A stretch of DNA of 64,000 nucleotides from Gonapodya prolifera JEL478 (taxonomy: Eukaryota; Monoblepharomycota; Monoblepharidomycetes; Monoblepharidales; Gonapodyaceae), in assembly GCA_001574975.1 (NCBI GenBank), contig KQ965731.1, positions 786,710 to 850,709 on the forward strand. The letters run 5' to 3'. This document shows positions 42,881 to 55,900 of the stretch, piece after piece. The translations under genes were made by a program, and so were the position numbers. Below the pieces are notes generated by a model. It made no database searches. It had not been told where the DNA came from and worked only from the letters and a program-made list of their open reading frames with translations. Numbering within the stretch: the first letter of the stretch is position 1; the number at the start of each line of letters is the position of its first letter.

Positions 42881-45480
42881 TTATTTTCTAGCCATTATTG
42901 CAGGAAACTCTTGTTTCCACTTCTTTAATAACATTAAGCTTCTAATCATCCCCACACCTAATCGCGCCCTCTTATCACCAATGACATTCCTACACGCCGA
43001 AAATATCCTCTCTGCCTCCGCACTTGTTGCTGGAATTCCGAGGTGGTCCTGTGCCATCCGCTGGAGTCCAGGGAGGTCACTCCTCCCTTTCCAATATTCC
43101 AGCAGGTCCGTCTTCCTTGGCCTACGTGCCTTGCTGAGGTACCGGTCCAGTTCTCCCACCATCTCCTCATCATCGTCAAAAATGCTTGACGCAATGAGGT
43201 CCCGAGACGTTCCTTGGTCCTGTCCCCGTCCCATGTCTGACCCAACATTGGAGTATCCTGCCTGATACGCTGTCTTGATTGCATTGTCTGCCTGTTGGAC
43301 GTACACCGCATCCACAACAGCTTATAGACAGGGTGTAGAACTTAACTCCGATTAGGTTTTCAGAAGGGAAATGTTGAAACCATGGGGGGGAAAACTCACC
43401 TAGTGCAATCCAATATAGCTTTGAATCGTCTGTCTTCCCATAATATTTCCGCAGCACATCCATGATGTGGCCGAACTGCCACAAGAAGTGGCTCCGAGTC
43501 CAAATCCTCGTCCTCCAGCCTGTCCATAATGATGTTGAAGAGTGGGACAACCAATACAATGGTTGGGTACACCACATCCTCAACAACTGACAGAGCTTGG
43601 GCCATAGGCTGGTGGCTGGAATCAACCAACGTATAAGATGAAAAAACATTTCGACACTCACATCGAGCAGTTTCCTGACCTTCTCCAAGTAGTTCCACTC
43701 CTCCTCTGATAGCTTCAATTCCCGAAGACTCCTGTCAGAAGCCAGAAGCTTCTCAACTTCCTTCCTGTCCTGCATGGCTTGGGTAATGGCATTGAAGTCT
43801 GACTTCCACCAGGTACCAACAGGAGCAACCAGCTCCCGAGCCTTAGATGGGTCTGGAAACTGCGAAGCGTATAGCTCGCAAGTCTGTGGAGACTTCCAGA
43901 CCCTGAAAATGAGCTTGTACAGCTTGCCATCCATGGGTTAAAGCCATTGTCAGCCACTCAGAAAAGCACAAAACTTGAACTCACCTTTTCCACTGGTCCA
44001 CCATTCCCACAGGTCACATCTTCCTCCTCGAATTCCGGAAGTCAAAGCTTAGCCAGACCAGCACGGACTGTGAGGTGGAGGATGTGCGCAAAACAGCGCA
44101 CCATGGAATCCTCCGAATCAAAATCCTGAGGGACATCTGGCGCAGCCATGATTGTGCACATCGTTGCCCCATTGTTGCTGGCATTGTCTGTTGTGAACAA
44201 TAGGAGCTTTGTTCAATCGATGGGTTTCACGAAACAAGAAAGGCTGGGTAAAAAGAACAGCCGCGAAACTCGAAAACGAAACCAAACTCACCTTACTAGT
44301 GACACCCCTCTTCCTATTAGCTTCCAATAGAATTGATGCAAGGTTGTCCCCAGAATGCTGACCCTTCACATGAATGAAGTCCAGTAGGACCTTCTTCATA
44401 GTCCAGTCCCTTCCCACCCAATGTCCTGTGACAGCAGCAAAGCTGTGTTGCTGGTCCCGCGTAGTCCAGAGGTCCGTCGTGCATGAAATTTGCAAGCAGT
44501 CCTCCTGAATAGAGGGTCAGAAGAGGTTGAGTCAACAACTGACAAACCCAGTCACCTCCAAGAGCTTGTCCAAGATTCCTTCCAGTCACTCCATTTCGTC
44601 GGAAATATCCCCTTGAATCATGTCAGCTGAAATCCGGGGCGCTTCAGGGCAAGCTACCGCCATCATCTGCAAAAACCACCAGTTAGATGGTTCAGAGAGA
44701 CGCTGGTCAGAGGCTACAACCCAATCGAGCACAGCCGCCCGATAGGCATCTTCTGCTACACAACCTAGGTGAGCTGCACGAGCCTGTAAAAACTGCAGGA
44801 ACATGTATATATGATCAGATGTACATAGCAAGACGTAATGTGCATAGAACTCACCTGCAGGAACGTGATGCCAAACTTAGGGCACATCCTGCAGGTGTGC
44901 CCATCTAACCCGCGGCCACAGTAGTGGCACAGCAGCTAATACCCAACGCTCATACTACACTATATACTCCACATTAGTGGATGTCAGTGTGACATCTTCC
45001 TTGAATACCTGTGAACAATTTTGAGTCATGGAAAAGCCATCTGCCTCGAGTATCACTCACTGGAATGGCATCACGTTTCCGCTTTGCAGTTTGCATGTCC
45101 ACAAGGGTCATCTGACATGGGCCCGTTCTTTTCTTTTTGTCCAGTTTCTTCCGAGTGTCAGGATCTTTGATTGAATCGGCGTGAAATCGGGTGGTGTGTG
45201 CAAGGAGAGTTGAAGTTGACAATTGATTTGTCATATCATACCTAGTGAGAACATTACAACCACAATAGTGACAAAATCAAAAGCAATAAAAGAGCTTACG
45301 TCACTCCTTTGCAGCCATTCTGTCCCACTTGGTGGCAGATGGCCCTCTTCCGTGATCCATTCTCCTGTTTCTCAAAATGGCCATCCCGGAACACCCAAGA
45401 TGAGTCCCGCTTGGCTGAAACATATCATTTGACAGAGGTCCATTTGCTATCAATGGCGGTGATGGATGTGCTCATTCCCG
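42881..45480 (-). pseudogene. hAT transposase gene, disrupted
   Basis: Transposase of the element at 42,603-45,708: cut-and-paste enzyme with N-terminal BED zinc finger, RNase H-like catalytic core carrying the first Asp in CTTDLWTT and the second in the NASNNGATM region, the hAT C-x2-H motif (CFAHILH), and the C-terminal dimerisation domain ending MIRSLMLLKKWKQEFPAIMA. Several GT-AG introns separate the blocks. Without copy 5, the exon reads VFKEDAYRAAVLDWVVASDQ across the insertion point. One in-frame TGA and that insertion break it. Confidence 0.8.
44754..44994 (+). repeat. 240-bp TG...CA element, copy 5
   Basis: TGCTACACAACC...GTGTGACA flanked by the perfect 5-bp direct repeat TCTTC (44,749-44,753 and 44,995-44,999). 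It lies in antisense orientation within a hAT transposase exon, and removing it with one repeat restores the transposase frame, which fixes both ends exactly. Confidence 0.85.
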
Positions 45481-46150
45481 ATTTGGGAAGTTTTGGGTTC
45501 CAAGCGAGTTGAGCAAGTTAACTCATGAGTTGAATATTATAAACTTGTTACTTGCTCATTCATTAAAATACATAACTCACAACTCGCTCACTCAACTATA
45601 TATGCAACTTGCAACTCGGCTCGCTCACACATTTGTCAACTCGTACTCACACTTGCGAGTTGTGAGTGAGTGAGTGAGCAAGTTTTGACTCACTCAGTCA
45701 TATCACTATTTTCAACACAGGCTTTGATTAGCTTTGAAGCAGGGCCAGCAGGCTGCCCTATCTGCACTGGTCCAGAAGTTTGTCAGCAAGCGCAAGCTGT
45801 TGGAATGCATCATTGCATGGGGATCAGCCAATTTCAACCAATCCAGCCATGGACACCAAACACGCCCCAAAAAGCTCATTTGTAAGGCATTTGTTAATGC
45901 TGGCATTATGGTTGTCCTTGTCAACAAATTCCGGACAAGCTGTATTTGCTCGCAATGCCACCATGTGTTTCCAAAGGAGAGCGGCACAAAGCACAGAGTG
46001 TACAGTGTTCAGTGGGTTCTTCTGTGACACTGTTGAGTTACTGCTTCACCACATCCCATCACTTTCTTTCACAGATCTTGCTTGCATTGCAACTGCATTT
46101 GGAACAGAGACGTCAACTCTGCCTGTAACATTCTGTTCCTTTTCTTCTAG

Positions 46151-46986
46151 ATGAACACTACCAACACCATCATCTGGCCCCAACCCTTCAAATGACCTCG
46201 TCACTAGTTTGTTCATTGGTGTGAGTGATAATGATTTTTTAATTCCATACGGCCAACCTAATCTTTTGTTATGTGCAGCTTTCAACATTATTCTTTCTTC
46301 TTCTTTTACAACAAAATCTCTTTGAGAACCCTTTGCTGAACTGGCCCTTAGAACAGGAGTGTGTGGCCTTTACGCGTGCGCTTGACTCTTGGTTTCCGTC
46401 TCCATTTCCCTGTCTGGGTAAGGTTGCGAACATAATAAGGGAACGGCTACTGCCCAGGGTGGGAGGATGTCGGCAGGGAGGATAAAATCAGCAATGGCAT
46501 TAATTGGTACAGAGATGACGATGGGGTCAGAGCGCCAGGTTGTACCAGGCCAGCCTGTGCCCACTTCTTGCCTAGTCTATTTGTACTTCAACGTCAGGCG
46601 TGCCGCCAAGCCGTGTATTTATTGCAATCGGCCAATCTGTCCGCCAGTCCGCTTTTTCAGTTAGGCGAAATGCAATGCAGGATCTAACTTATATCAATGA
46701 CACATCACCGCAAAGTGATCTCGCGGAAGGGGAAAAACAGGTTCACGCATGCGGTTTTTGACTTGCTCCTTTTTTCTGCCTCCCACCTGCGACCCATCAC
46801 AAAAGTGCCCCTGCTCCCCCCCACTCTAGTACACACGAGAGAGGTCAGTGTACTATACGCGCTGTGTGTTTCTGCCGTGACACGTGTAGGCGGCATCGCA
46901 CCTGATATGCGGAGGTGTTCCGATTCGGAATCTCCTCGTGAGGAATCCAATCTAACCATCCGCCCCCCCCACCCAGGCATTTAGTT
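46151..46986. other. intergenic, 5' region of ALAS; no gene seen
   Basis: About 836 bp. It holds a CCAAT box at 46,632-46,636, some 350 bp before the ALAS start, a possible HAP-complex site (yeast HEM1 is under HAP control). No RNA gene or ORF with recognisable content. Confidence 0.4.
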
Positions 46987-49289
46987 ATGGAGAAGATCGC
47001 TCTTGCCGGAAAGTCCTTGTGCCCGTTTCTCAAACAGACGCCTGCCCAAACCCTGCGGACCTTGGCTGCTAAGCCGTCATCGACACCCATCGCCCGCACC
47101 TTCACATCATCAGTCGGATCTTCCCCGCGGCCATCGGTGCTCCTTGTCCATGCCACCAAGTGCCCGATCATGGGCCCGGCGTTGGAGTCTAAGGGTGTGA
47201 GTTCGACACACGGACAAAAGCGGGAGTTCTCTTCTTCCGGAAAGTGCCCCTTCCCGCACGAGACTATGTCTGCCATGGCGCAAGCTCTTCCGCACCACAT
47301 GAGTGAGTATTTGAGCAAACCTGCGTCGAATTGGTTTTCGTCGAGTCATGCAGGGATCATCAACTAAAATGCATGTCTTATGCCTCAGGCGTCCCGAACC
47401 ACCGACCAGAAGCTGTTTCGAACTCTCACTCTCACCATGGTCACAGCCACGGTCATGCAAAGCATGTGGAGTCCCACCACCACACTGGTGATCACGGCAA
47501 ATCTGTCCGACACGGCCATTTTGACTATGAGGCGTTCTATACGCAAGAGTTGGACAAGAAACACAAGGACAAGTCGTACCGATACTTCAACAAGTGCGTA
47601 TTCAACTATGCTATCTGCGTTAAGAACTGCTTCATATGGTTTGCGCTTTCCAGCATTAACCGGCTTGCGCAGAAATTCCCCGTTGCACACACTGGAAAAG
47701 GTGATTTCGTGAACGTATGGTGCAGCAACGACTACTTGGGTATGGGAAGGAACCTTGGTGTGCTCGACACAATGAAGTAAGTCATACACCGGCCATCCGG
47801 CCTTTGTGCAAAAGTGATGACAGCTTGACACGAATACCTTCCATTATCAGAAAAACGATCGACACATACGGTGCAGGAGCAGGGGGAACTCGTAACATTG
47901 CTGGCAACGCGCAACTGCATTTGAGTTTGGAATCAGAGATCGCTGCTCTACACCAAAAGGAGGCTGGCCTTGTTTTCTCTTCGTGTTTCGTTGCCAACGA
48001 TGCAACTCTGGCCACTTTGTGTGGGAAACTCCCCGGATGTGTCATTCTCTCGGATGCGAAGAACCATGCGTCAATGATCCAGGGAATTCGCCACTCTGGA
48101 GCGAAGAAGATGGTGTTCCGTCACAACGACCTCGAGCACTTGGAAGAGCTGTTGCAGTCTATTCCCAAGGATACGCCAAAGCTGATCGCTTTTGAGTCTG
48201 GTTAGTTGAGCCAAGATGAAATTTTCTCGTCACGACTTCATCTCGCCGGCATTATTCCACGTAGTGTATTCCATGTGTGGTTCCATCGGGCCTATCAAGG
48301 AGATTTGCGACCTCGCAGAGAAATACGGCGCTATAACTTTCCTTGATGAAGTGCACGCTGTCGGGATGTACGGCAAGCATGGTGCCGGTGTTGCCGAATA
48401 CATCGACCAGATGCACCGCGTGGACATAATCACTGGAACTCTGGCGAAGGCTTATGGTGTTGTGGGAGGCTACATCGCCGCGTGAGTTCCAATACTTCAT
48501 GCTTTTCTTTGTTGATATCGAGATCCTAACTCTTCCAAAAGTTCTGCCAAGCTCGTCGACATGGTTCGCTCGTATGCTCCTGGATTTATCTTCACGACAT
48601 CCCTTCCTCCGGCGATTGTAGCGGGTTGCCTCCATTCAATCCGTCATCTCAAGCATTCCCCGGTGGAGCGAGCCGGCCAGCAGCTCAATGTTCGGGAGCT
48701 CAAGAGACGATTCGAGGAGCGTGACATCCCAGTGATCCCAAACCCGAGTCACATTGTACCTGTCCTGGTCGGCAATGCTGAGATCGCGAAGCAGGTTTCA
48801 GACGAGCTGCTTACGAGGTTCGGAATTTACGCGCAGAGCATTAACTACCCCACCGTCGCAAGAGGTACGTTGGTTTTGATTCAATTGCTTGTGTGGCTTC
48901 ATTTCAAATTGTCGGTTTTAGGTGAGGAGCGTCTCCGTATCACTCCAACACCAGGTCACACCCCGGAGATGATGGACCACCTGGTTGAAGCCATATGCAC
49001 GATTTGGGAGGAACGTGGCCTCAAGTACACGGTACGTTCATCGAAGGCACTTACGGTCGAAACCCAAAACCAATTGCATGTACATTCGCAGTCTGACTAT
49101 GCTCGTGAAGGTCCGGTTGCTGACGTCGGCACTGGAAACACTGTGGAGCAGCTGGTTACAATTGACGATGTCATGGCCGGGATCAAGCCCCTTGCGGACG
49201 CTCACGCTAAGGACTCGGCGACTCCATTCTTGTTCCATGGCAATGGCGATGTGCAGAACTGGGGTTCAGTCGCTGTCGCGGCGGCTTGA
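46987..49289 (+). CDS. HEM1: 5-aminolevulinate synthase
   Basis: PLP enzyme joining glycine and succinyl-CoA in the mitochondrial matrix, first step of heme synthesis. Start [20 protein letters not shown]. The presequence has three Cys-Pro motifs (C12, C59, C87: LCPFL, KCPIM, KCPFP), like the heme-regulatory motifs of animal ALAS. Exon 2 begins with a His-rich stretch ([19 protein letters not shown]). Catalytic body: [54 protein letters not shown] with the PLP-binding Asp, and [15 protein letters not shown] with the Schiff-base Lys (Ala replaces the more usual Gly before it). C-terminus [20 protein letters not shown]. Eight or so exons. Confidence 0.95.
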
Positions 49290-49647
49290 GACTGTCGACA
49301 GTTGTTATTATCGAATTTGCCATGTGCACTCTCATCGTCGGGATGAAAACTGATTGAAAATAAAACTTAACGTGCTTTGCGTGACCATCTTTATCTATTC
49401 TTTAATTGGGCCGTCCTACATTTTTCCGGCAAGAGGATCATTTCTTTGGTGTCTCAGAGAGTAACTGACAGTTCTTTCTCCCTTCCTTTCCCCCTTTGGT
49501 TTCATAAAAATTTCCACCTCTACAAGAGCTTTCTCCGTCAATCCAATTTGGCAAGACCGGCGATCAGTGTCATAACTACATCAAAAAAATTACGGCGTGC
49601 CGGGAGCGATTGACTCCATTTCCTCCACCCGTGCAACGAGTTTCCAC
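49290..49647. other. intergenic between ALAS and the VTT protein; nothing seen
   Basis: About 358 bp, AT-richer than the genes around it, with no gene-like frame. Confidence 0.4.
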
Positions 49648-51451
49648 ATGGAGCCGTCCAAGCCGTCAAGCTTGAAACGACGAGTCACTTTTTCCATTGA
49701 CATGCGACAGGATTCCATTGCTGGATGCTTCTGTGTACCACTCGCCCTCATCTCAAGGCGACGGAGATTATGGTCAGGTCGCTCTTTGCCACTGAGCGGC
49801 TTGGGATGGGGATCGCGCAAGGGCGTTCGGTCTTGCATTGTTCCCATATGGGTGTTGCTCGCTTTGGTGCTGGGAGCACTGATGGTTGTGTATGCAAAAG
49901 GTTTCGAAAGTTGGGATACCCCAATGTTAATGCGAAATGAAGGAATCGATAAGGACAAGTCTGGCATCTGGACATTTATTGGCACCAATGCGGAAAATGC
50001 AACAAGTTATGAGAAAAGCCCCGTAGCGACAACGCCAACTCCTCCGTGGCTGCTTCCCAACGTTAACCCGCTATTGAAATTTGCGTTATTTACTCTTGTG
50101 CTTGTGACGGCCGGTATTTGCAGTGAGTGCGACTCATTTTGGTAGTTACTCGGTCTGTCATGTTCATGTTAATTCATTCAGTGGTCCCGATCTCCATTTT
50201 CAATATTGCTGCTGGAGCCATGTTTCAACCCTTATGGGTCGCTTTTCTCGTAAATGTCATAGCCACCACCGTGGCAAGCGCTGCTGGATTGCTTGTGGGT
50301 CGCTTGTTGGTACGGGGATGGGTGTTACAAATGTTCGGCGTTGAAGAGTTCGCTCAAAATGCGCAAGGACAGCACAGTGATACTCGAGGGCTGCAATCGA
50401 GTGCTTCATCAATCACATCAGATGATCGCAGCATTAGTGATGCGGATGCGGATCCGAGCTCCTCAGATTCTGACGACGTCCGCACTCCCATCCTGAACAT
50501 GCCAGAAACGGACTCTCGCCGTATATGTCAACAAGAATCTTCACGGTGTCAAAACGAAGTTGCTTCGGATACTGGAATTGTAACCCCCAATGACGCACCT
50601 GTTGTGGAAATTGCTTCGGAGCGAAGAGTCTTCCATATCCCATGGCTTGGTAGGAGATCGTCGGCAGCGCTGGAGCGCTCTCGACTACGGAGAAGGCGGA
50701 GATACATGCAGTTTTTGGCGGTTGACCGGGCCGTCACTGAAAATGGTGAGTTTAAGATGTTTCAAGTGAACGTGTTGTCTCATACGGTAAAACTTCGAAG
50801 CTTTTGCGTCACTTCTTCTGTTACGTCTAACGCCATTCCTCCCATTCCCTGTTTTGAACTACGTTTTGAGTCTGACATCTGTTCCAATACATACTGTGAG
50901 CGTTTGCGTGATTTGCGCAACCATTGTCCTTGCAGCCTCTTGAATTGCTCTCGCCAAGTATATCATCACATCATTCCTTGGCATCTTGCCGATAGAGCTC
51001 CTCATGAGTAGTATTGGTGCGATGGCAGCCTCGGCTGGGGAGGGTTCCGGAAATGGTGACAATGGTGGAGGGATGGAAGACAAGGGTGAGATTCTTTTGG
51101 TGGAATGCAGTGTGTGATGAATCGGACATACTTACAGTGCTGTGAATCAATCCATCAGTAAAACCTCTTGTCACCTTTATCACCTGCTCCCTTATACCCG
51201 CTACGGGTATTTGCCTCGCCATTTTCGTGCGGAAAGCCTTTCGTGAAACACCGTCTTTGAGTGGACTCGGAGATACCGTTGACGTACCTGTGGACACAGT
51301 CAGTGACGCGGTATCCGAGGAGAGCACCACTATCAGATCCAGTGCGAAAACTAGAGCGGGGTACACACCGACTGAACGAACTGTTTTGAAAGTGACTCTT
51401 GCTGGCACGTTAGTGGTGATTATCCTGGGGTGTGGTTGGATTGTGGGATAG
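49648..51451 (+). CDS. VTT (DedA/SNARE-associated) domain membrane protein, TVP38/TMEM64-like
   Basis: VTT proteins are multi-span membrane proteins of Golgi/ER; relatives act as lipid scramblases. Start MEPSKPSSLKRRVTFSIDMR, then TM VPIWVLLALVLGALMVVYAK and FALFTLVLVTAGIC. Conserved VTT core after splicing: MVPISIFNIAAGAMFQPLWV, AFLVNVIATTVASAAGLLVG, YMQFLAVDRAVTENAFASLL, LRLTPFLPFPVLNYVLSLTS and YIITSFLGILPIELLMSSIG, the last two being the hallmark loop and helix. A last hydrophobic helix ends GTLVVIILGCGWIVG. A Ser/Asp-rich acidic insert (DDRSISDADADPSSSDSDDV) interrupts the core. Five or six exons; the intron ending CGCCAAG was chosen because it restores the VTT helix. Confidence 0.8.
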
Positions 51452-51593
51452 TTTATTTATTTTGCATCTTATTTCAAATAATATTCCTTGGAAAGTGTTT
51501 GCAAAAAAACAATAGAGGTGGTGTCCGCAGCCAGTGTGAAAGTTAGTCGCGTGACCCGGGCATCCATCCACTCCTCCTGACCGACGAAACAGG

Positions 51594-52498
<905 letters not shown>

Positions 52499-52933
52499 TC
52501 GCCCTCTTGATCAAGAGTTGGGTGGATGAGATGAGGGCGGTGTGTCGTGAAGCATTCTTTAGGTGTATGCTGTCGTAGATAAGGAGGGTGTCAATGCAAG
52601 CACATAATCTGATTCGTACGTGTGGCGCAAGCGACCACTCGAGCTCCCATGTAAAAAGACTCCCCTGATGCGAACCTGTACAGGCTTTCACCAGTGTGAT
52701 GTAGATGACGGTCTTTTTCTGACTTCATTCCCACGAGTGAAAGAGCTGTTCGCTTTCAATGCAAATTACAAAAAGTAATATGTTATACAAATTGGTTTGT
52801 CGCCCCTCTTCAACACCATCCAAAAGGATAATTTAATCCCCTCATCGACGCTGGCGCTTGGCTTGTCGTCTCGCAGGTACTTTATAAAAGGAACAATCAC
52901 ACCACGATCTCAAATAATTGCACCCTTGACCCT
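52499..52933. other. convergent 3' region between RPS30 and the coiled-coil gene; no gene
   Basis: About 435 bp with only short random frames on both strands. Confidence 0.4.
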
Positions 52934-55900
52934 TCATTGCAACTCACGTTCACTTTCTTCCAGCGTTTCCAAATTACGTTTGCCACGCTGATCCTCCCGA
53001 TTGTCCTGGACCAAGCTCGCCGCAGTTTGTGCCCGGGACCTTGGTCTCAAAGACCGAGGCGTGTCCGGAAGGGGGGGTGCTCCGTCCTCTGATTCCAGCT
53101 CGGGGGTCCGATCTCGTTTCCGCTGATGCTTCTTTCCCACATGAGTGCTGGGTGGTATGGATGTTGGTTCATACGCACAAACGTCGTCTGTGGATGCTGG
53201 GTCCGTGTAGTTCGCAAGGGTGGGTCTTTTCAAAAGTTCCGGTGGATGCAAGAGGTCCTTCGTGCTTCGATGTGCGGATAAATCGACATCTGAGAGTTGT
53301 GGCGGCACAGGAGCTGCCCATTGGAACCTAAACCCTGGTTCTCCTGGAAAGACATAACGAGGTTCGAGAAGGCGCGGATTAATTGGGACCGGTGACATTT
53401 TTGTCAATTCGTCCACTTCCGAGTCTGTGGCTAGAGGGAGAGCTGGGTGTAAGACAATTCGCTGCCTGCGCTCCTCCCCGGGTAGTTGTTGGGGGACAGT
53501 GGACTTTGTGGGTATAGACGGTTTTCGGGAACCTGGCAGGTTCATTATCTGTGCGGATTTTTTGGAGATTGTGATGTTGTCGGTTTTGGTTCTCTGACGC
53601 GATGTAGAGGACGCTCCTTCGACGTTCGACCGGGAAGCTAAGACGCCACTTAGCTTGCTGCGTTGAGTCTGCTTATCGGAGTGTGCAGTTACTGAATTCG
53701 TTTCCGATGTGGCCAGCATTTGTTTGTTCACGGAGCTTACAGAAGGGGGCTTTGGAGGGGTAGACAGAGGAGCTCTTTTTGCAGATGAAGGAGACGGGTA
53801 ATCAAGATCCCACACATTGGCTTCCCCGCGCTTCGAAGAAATAGCGGTGTGGTTTTGGGGTGCAGCGCCTACCCCGAAATGTGGTCCTTCGTCTGGAACC
53901 TTCTTAGAGCCCGAATGATTCTCCATGGCTTCTCCGGGTGCAACAAAGGTGGACTTCGGTCCAGAATTTTGCGATCTTTCACGAGATCTTGAAACGTCTC
54001 CAGCTTGGGGAGTATGCGCCGAGTTGGATCTAGTTGTGGAGCGTTGATTTCGTGCCGAATCTGAAGCTCGACGTGCATCCCGAGTCGAGGATATTTTAGT
54101 TGGAACTGTTGGAGCTTCCATGGCACCTTGGTTTCCACCCTGGGCCAAAGCAACAATCTTCTGCTTTTTGAAGCTTGCGCTCGGAACGGCAGATACCATC
54201 ATTTTCTGTGGTACTGCACTGGAATCTGGACGATATTGCCCTGCATGAGTCACAGTCGCATCCCCACTTTGTGCAGATGTATGGCTTTTGTACGTCCGCG
54301 TTGGTACAACCGGAACCCGTTCGGATAGAACATCCGGTGGATTAGGAGGGGGTGCGATTCCCAATCTGGTCTCATTCGGCGGCAAGTTGATATCTTCGAG
54401 AAGAACACCAGGTGTGAGAGCCATTTTCGAAATGTGAGGGCGAGGAAGGTTTGCATTTGCAGGAAGTATCATAATCCCCTGAGACTGTTCCATGAACGCT
54501 TCAACTTTCAGTCTCCATTCATCACCTTCACGCTTCTGAAGGTCAAATTGCTTCTGAATTTCGTTTCCGATACGATCCCTTTCTTCCAGCAGCTGTCGTA
54601 GTGATGTGCCTTCCCGTTCCTGATTCTCGAGTCGTTCTTTCAAACCCCCGGTCACTTGGTCGAATCGCAGCTCAAGTTTCTTCACTTCAGCAACGCGTTC
54701 CTCCTGGAGCTTGCGCAAATGCGCTTCCTGCTGTTCAAATCGTTTCCGAAAATGATCTTGCTCGCGATTGCGTTCTTCAAGCTGCTTCTGGAGCCTCACT
54801 TGCTCTTCCCCCTGTTCCCTTATTATCCGTTTGAGTCGCTCCGTCTCTTTATCCTGACCTTCAACAGCTCCACCCTTGGCCCTCTGTTCACGCGTGCGCT
54901 GGAGCTCCAATCGGAGCTCCTCCATAGTCCTTTTCCCTTCTTCAATGGCTCTTCTGGTTTCCTCCGATACGACGCTTGCTTCACCAGCCAACGTTGTGAC
55001 AATAGTCGTAGCGAGCGGTGCTCCAATTCCATCAGTATTACCGTCTTCTCCACTCGGCCGTCGTGCAATTGTCGTTATATTCTCTAGCTCCTTTCGCAAG
55101 TCGTCCTCCCTCTGTTGCGCAGCTCTGACAGCAGCTTCTAGCTCGCTTTTGATTGCTTCGAGTTTCGCAGCCCTATCATTCGACTCTCGAGCGATCATCG
55201 TCTCCAATGCCTGCACCCTCGATTCACCAAATGAACTGTTGACTTCCCCATCATTCATTCTTTCCTGCGCCTCTAAGTCTTCCACACGCCTAAGAAGATC
55301 GTCCACACGTGGATCTTCTTCTGGTCGTCGGAGACGCATACCGAATGGGTCGGCCTCAAAACGTTCAGTCTCGTCGCGCCGAACTGTTCGATCTAAGCGA
55401 AGTTTCAGGTGTGCCAGAAGATGTGTTGTCTGGATGAATGCTTCTTCGACCTAATTTATGATTTGCAATCGAGCACAAGGCAGCATTTAACGAGTTGCTA
55501 ATGACTCACGTCGCGAAAGCGGTTGTCGATATCTTCAATCGTCACCCCGTCGAAGCGAACCCCTGTCTTGAAACTGCTCACAGACGGGTCCCCACTGCGT
55601 GTGTTTGCGTTCTGCTTTTCAACATTTGCGTCCCAGCGAACCACAGCTCCAGAGTCAGAGCCGTTGCCAAGCGGAGAGCCACCATTGGAAAGCTGGTTCC
55701 GAGAGGGAACATCGTAAGTCGACCTTAGAGGACTCTCTTGCTCTTTCCGCAAAGCCCGACGATCTGTTCGGTTCAGATTGCTATTTACAACCCCAGAAGC
55801 AACGTGAGACGAGTTGTTTGGTTTGTTGTGGTCAATTGGAGTAGGAGGATCAGCGTCCGAGGAAGGCTCGGGAGCTCGCTTTGAGCGGTTCATGACGCTA

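Larger units (their letters stand above)
42603..45708 (-). mobile_element. near-complete hAT transposon with 8-bp target duplication
   Basis: Ends TAATGTTATGAGTGAGTGAG and, on the other strand, TAGTGATAT onward form imperfect inverted repeats. They are flanked by TTTTCAAC at 42,595-42,602 and 45,709-45,716, a perfect 8-bp duplication. Subterminal DNA is packed with GAGT/ACTC words. The minus strand carries a multi-exon transposase: BED finger (AICHQVGQNGC, intron, LAHTTRFHADS), ISCTTDLWTTRDQQHSFAAV, NASNNGATM, CFAHILHLTVRAGL, and hATC IPATSAEAERIFSACRNVIG. An in-frame TGA follows VRAGLAKL, and copy 5 of the 240-bp element splits an exon, so it cannot move itself. Confidence 0.88.
42280..46150 (+). 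pseudogene. Fanzor (eukaryotic TnpB-like RNA-guided nuclease) gene, interrupted by a hAT transposon
   Basis: Left part (about 42,280-42,560): EYYHQAKFNSAQQVLRES and, after an intron, HLLKEHAAFFLCHLQIILKF, like the helical segment between RuvC-I and RuvC-II in Fanzors, with an in-frame TGA. Right part (45,715-46,150): CIIAWGSANFNQSSHGHQ, then VVLVNKFRTSCICSQCHH and, after an intron (GTGGGT...TTCACAG), SCLHCNCIWNRDVNSACNIL. That is the CxxC...CxxC zinc ribbon plus the RuvC-III motif with its Asp. Between them, in what looks like a GTAAGC...ACAG intron, sits the hAT element at 42,603-45,708. RuvC-I is not seen here. The gene is dead in this copy. Confidence 0.6.
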
